64,000 bases of DNA from Cetobacterium sp. 8H (lineage in GTDB: Bacteria > Fusobacteriota > Fusobacteriia > Fusobacteriales > Fusobacteriaceae). Below are positions 61,379-64,000 of this stretch, piece after piece. The notes beneath the pieces were generated by a model that was not told where the DNA came from, ran no database searches, and saw only the letters and a program-made list of their open reading frames with translations. The stretch covers positions 248,001 to 312,000 of the forward strand of contig NZ_JACHTG010000004.1 of NCBI RefSeq assembly GCF_014250675.1, in the 5' to 3' direction. The stretch's first letter is position 1; each line of letters starts with the position of its first letter. Both the position numbers and the translations under genes were made by a program.

Positions 61379-62344
61379 CTATTTACAAAGTGTTAAAGCT
61401 AATTCATAATCTTTTTTAATATCGTATTTTCTAGTTCCTTCCCAAGCAAAAGAGATTGGATGAGTTATGATATCATTGCTTTCAATTCCTACCATTACTC
61501 CTCCCTCTCCTGCTTCTAGAAGCTCAACAGCTCTAGCTCCCATCTTAGTAGCTAGCACTCTATCAAAACCTGAAGGAGTTCCTCCTCTTTGAACATGGGC
61601 TAAAACAACACTTCTTACTTCTGTTGTCACTATTTCTTTTAGCTGTTTTTCTATTTCAAAAACGCTACCTGCTCCCTCTGCAACTAAAACTATATCGTGT
61701 AATTTACCTTGTCTTCTTCTCTCTTTTATTTGATATGCAAGCATCTCAATTGGTTCAGTTATCTCAGGAATAAGAATACCATCTCCTCCACCTGCTAGCG
61801 TTGCATGAAGAGCTAGATCTCCTGCATGTCTTCCCATAACTTCCATCAGGATTGTTCTTTCATGTGATGTAGCTGTATCTCTTAATTTAGACATAGCATC
61901 AAGGATTGTATTTAAACATGTATCAAAACCAATTGTATATTCTGTTCCTATGATATCGTTATCTATAGTCCCTGGTAATCCAACAACTTTAATTCCATGT
62001 TCTTTTGATAATAGGTCGGCTCCTCTATATGAACCATCTCCTCCTACTACAACTAATCCTTCAATTCCTCTTTTCTTTAAGTTTTCTGCTGCTATAGCTC
62101 TAAATTTAGGATCCTTGAACTCTAAACATCTTGCTGTTAAAAGAACTGTTCCACCTCTATCAATAATTCCAGATACATGACTTCCATTCATTTGGAATAT
62201 TTCATCATGAAGCATTCCTAAGTACCCTCTTTTTACTCCAAATACTTCCATTCCTTTTGACAATGCTACTTTTGTTACGGCTCTTACAGCGGCATTCATT
62301 CCTGGGGCGTCTCCACCACTTGTTAAAATTGCTATTCTTTTCAT
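61379..62344 (-). CDS. pfkA: 6-phosphofructokinase
   Basis: ATP-dependent phosphofructokinase, the commitment step of glycolysis, opposed by the class III FBPase at 51532. It is 321 aa from the ATG at 62344, where GGAGGTG lies 12 nt upstream. The ATP site is ILTSGGDAPGMNAAVRA, the phosphoryl-transfer site is GGDGSYRGA and PGTIDNDIIGTEYTIGFDT, and the regulatory-site Arg-rich GRHAGDLALHATL is present. The accD-accA-pfkA order is as in Bacillus. Confidence 0.95.
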   Translation of the reverse strand: MKRIAILTSGGDAPGMNAAVRAVTKVALSKGMEVFGVKRGYLGMLHDEIFQMNGSHVSGIIDRGGTVLLTARCLEFKDPKFRAIAAENLKKRGIEGLVVVGGDGSYRGADLLSKEHGIKVVGLPGTIDNDIIGTEYTIGFDTCLNTILDAMSKLRDTATSHERTILMEVMGRHAGDLALHATLAGGGDGILIPEITEPIEMLAYQIKERRRQGKLHDIVLVAEGAGSVFEIEKQLKEIVTTEVRSVVLAHVQRGGTPSGFDRVLATKMGARAVELLEAGEGGVMVGIESNDIITHPISFAWEGTRKYDIKKDYELALTLCK

Positions 62345-62391
62345 AACTATAATAAACACCTCCGACACTTTCTATTAAAAATATAGTTAGA

Positions 62392-63336
62392 TTATCTTTC
62401 TAAAAAACTTCCCATTTTCCTAAATTTATTATATCTATTTTTTAATAAAGTATCTACATCTAATTTAGATAACTCTAAAAGTGATGACAAAATAACACTT
62501 TTTAGATCATTTGCTGCACACTTATAATCTCTATGTGCTCCTCCTAAAGGTTCTTTTACAATTCCGTCAATTATACCTAAACTTTGTAAACTTTTAGCTG
62601 ATATTTTTAAATTATTTGCAGCCTCTGATGCCATAGAAGAATCTTTATATAAAATAGCTGCACACCCTTCTGGAGAAATAACAGAATAGACTGCATTTTC
62701 CATCATGTATACTTTATCTGCTACTCCTAATGCTAATGCTCCTCCAGATCCGCCTTCACCTATAACAACAGATATCACAGGAATTTTTAATCCTGCCATC
62801 TCCATAAGGTTTCTCGCTATTGCTTCTCCTTGACCATGTTTTTCAGCTTCTAACCCAGGATATGCTCCTGCTGTATCAATTAGATTTACTACTGGTATAG
62901 AGAACCTTTCAGCCATTTTAAATAGTCTTAAAGCTTTTCTATATCCTTCTGGGCTTGCCATTCCAAAATTTCTAAATATATTTTCTTCTATTGTTCTTCC
63001 TTTTTGATGTCCAACAATCATCACTTTCTGTCCATCAATTTTGCAAAGACCTCCAACTATTGCAGCATCATCCTTACATAATCTATCACCATGTAGCTCT
63101 ACAAAATCTTCTGTCATATTTTCTATATAATCCAATGTATATGGTCTTTCTGGATGACGAGCTATAGATACTCTATCCCAATCTGTCATCTCCGCATATG
63201 ATATCTTTAATAATTCATCTCTTTCTCTACTAAGTTTTTCTACTTCCGAGCTCAAATCGATTTTCTTTTCTTTAGAAAAATTTTTCAATTCCGATATCTT
63301 GTTCTCTAAATCTAAAATTTCATTACTAAACTTCAT
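62392..63336 (-). CDS. accA: Acetyl-CoA carboxylase carboxyltransferase subunit alpha
   Basis: Half of the carboxyltransferase that makes malonyl-CoA for fatty-acid synthesis. It is 314 aa. Visible are the N-terminal coiled-coil (about 5-40), WDRVSIARHPERPYTLDYI, GDRLCKDDAAIVGG, GHQKGRTIEENI, DTAGAYPGLEAEKHGQGEAIA and VIGEGGSGGALALGVAD, all AccA-specific. It lies 22 bp downstream of accD. Confidence 0.96.
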   Translation of the reverse strand: MKFSNEILDLENKISELKNFSKEKKIDLSSEVEKLSRERDELLKISYAEMTDWDRVSIARHPERPYTLDYIENMTEDFVELHGDRLCKDDAAIVGGLCKIDGQKVMIVGHQKGRTIEENIFRNFGMASPEGYRKALRLFKMAERFSIPVVNLIDTAGAYPGLEAEKHGQGEAIARNLMEMAGLKIPVISVVIGEGGSGGALALGVADKVYMMENAVYSVISPEGCAAILYKDSSMASEAANNLKISAKSLQSLGIIDGIVKEPLGGAHRDYKCAANDLKSVILSSLLELSKLDVDTLLKNRYNKFRKMGSFLER

Positions 63337-63358
63337 TTCACTCTCCTATCCTCAAGTT

Positions 63359-64000
63359 CTAAGCAATATTATCTAAAATTTTATGAAGCATTTCTTTCAT
63401 ATGTTCTCTTTTAGTTATAATATCTACCATCCCACACTCTTGTAAAAACTCACTTCTTTGAAATCCATGAGGAAGTTTCTGTTTTATTGTTTGCTCTATT
63501 ACTCTTTGACCTGCAAATCCGATCAAAGCATCAGGTTCTGTCATAATAATATCCCCTAGCATTGCAAAAGAAGCAGTAACTCCACCTGTTGTTGGGTTTA
63601 CTGGTATTGATATAAATATCTGTCCAGCTTCTCTTAATTTTTCTAAAGCTGCTGATGTTTTAGCCATTTGCATAAGAGATAATATCCCTTCGTGCATTCT
63701 AGCTCCTCCCGATGAAGCTACTATAATTACTGGTATTTTTAATTCGATTCCTCTTTCGATGGCTCTTGTTATTTTTTCTCCAACAACTGATCCCATACTT
63801 CCACCTAAAAAGTCAAAATCCATAACAGCTATACTTACTTTAATTCCAAAAATATTTCCTACTCCTGCTATTACCCCTTCAAGCATCCCTGTTTTTTCGA
63901 CAGCTTTATCATACTTTTCCTTATATCCTGGAAAATCTAATGGATTCTCCGAAACTAAATTCATATCCATCTCTTGGAAAGTTTCCTTGTCTATCAAAAG
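63359..64000 (-). CDS. accD: Acetyl-CoA carboxylase carboxyltransferase subunit beta, C-terminal part
   Basis: The carboxyltransferase beta subunit, seen from codons equivalent to about residue 70 onward; its N-terminal zinc-ribbon part runs off the right edge, and no start codon at 63997 should be assumed because the frame is open to the end. [67 protein letters not shown] and GRVTAS-type (here [13 protein letters not shown]) are canonical AccD motifs. It heads accD-accA-pfkA. Confidence 0.93.
   Translation of the reverse strand, partial: LLIDKETFQEMDMNLVSENPLDFPGYKEKYDKAVEKTGMLEGVIAGVGNIFGIKVSIAVMDFDFLGGSMGSVVGEKITRAIERGIELKIPVIIVASSGGARMHEGILSLMQMAKTSAALEKLREAGQIFISIPVNPTTGGVTASFAMLGDIIMTEPDALIGFAGQRVIEQTIKQKLPHGFQRSEFLQECGMVDIITKREHMKEMLHKILDNIA

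Noticed and set aside
1-64000. tRNA/rRNA genes, CRISPR arrays, insertion sequences or prophage
   Set aside because: None was recognised by eye: no cloverleaf-like GTTCRANTC segments in the short intergenic gaps, no regularly spaced direct repeats, no transposase or phage genes. The tyrosine recombinase is chromosomal XerC-like by synteny.

Overview
The window is AT-rich DNA from a diderm, fermentative, anaerobic-type bacterium, most likely a member of the Fusobacteriota (Fusobacterium/Cetobacterium-like). The evidence is mixed in a way typical of that phylum. It has outer-membrane genes (LptB and a giant LptC/LptA-like protein, LPS-core glycosyltransferases, a TonB-dependent receptor) alongside Firmicutes-like gene orders (dprA-topA-trmFO-xerC-like, accD-accA-pfkA), a class III fructose bisphosphatase and a CcpN-type regulator. 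It also carries a full pyruvate-fermentation set (pflBA, pyruvate:flavodoxin oxidoreductase, flavodoxin, pta, ackA). The assignment is inferred from gene content only. Almost all genes are on the minus strand; the exceptions are ogt and a four-gene biotin-type operon.

Layout, left to right. 1-9.5 kb: secD (partial), ruvX/yqgF, alaS, lptB, a 918-aa LPS-bridge protein and mutS. 9.5-12 kb: dus, an ArsC-fold protein and tsaD. 12-15 kb: pflA-pflB behind a near-consensus promoter. 15.2-22 kb: an LPS-core operon (one GT2, three GT9, one WaaP/Y-like kinase) running straight into recA, recX and plsC. 22-28 kb: nifJ, ackA, pta. 28-43.7 kb: housekeeping genes ftsY, yqeH, a XerC-like recombinase, trmFO, topA, dprA, xseA, uvrB, a TrmN6-like methyltransferase and RicT. 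43.8-47.8 kb: a cobalamin module made of an AdoCbl-type riboswitch, a BtuB-like receptor, a BtuF-like binding protein and a TIM-barrel protein that may remodel cobamides (CbiR-like). 47.9-51.4 kb: ogt, putP, flavodoxin, tcdA. 51.5-56.7 kb: fbp, ppdK and a CcpN-like regulator, a gluconeogenesis unit. 56.9-60.4 kb (+ strand): bioF, bioG, bioC and a class V aminotransferase. 60.4-64 kb: recR, a small coiled-coil protein, pfkA, accA, accD (partial).

The most striking region is the 317-bp gap upstream of putP. It holds a good promoter, a 19-codon ORF with a strong Shine-Dalgarno sequence ending Gln-Pro-Ile-Pro-Pro-Arg-stop, a chain of mutually exclusive RNA stems, and a 15-bp rho-independent terminator just before the putP Shine-Dalgarno. 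This is the architecture of ribosome-mediated attenuation, with proline codons ahead of a proline-transporter gene. Other points of interest are the CbiR candidate in the B12 locus, a XerC-like recombinase lacking its first catalytic arginine, an uncharacterised aminotransferase in the biotin operon, and a giant LptC/LptA fusion-like protein. No tRNA, rRNA, CRISPR array or insertion sequence was recognised.
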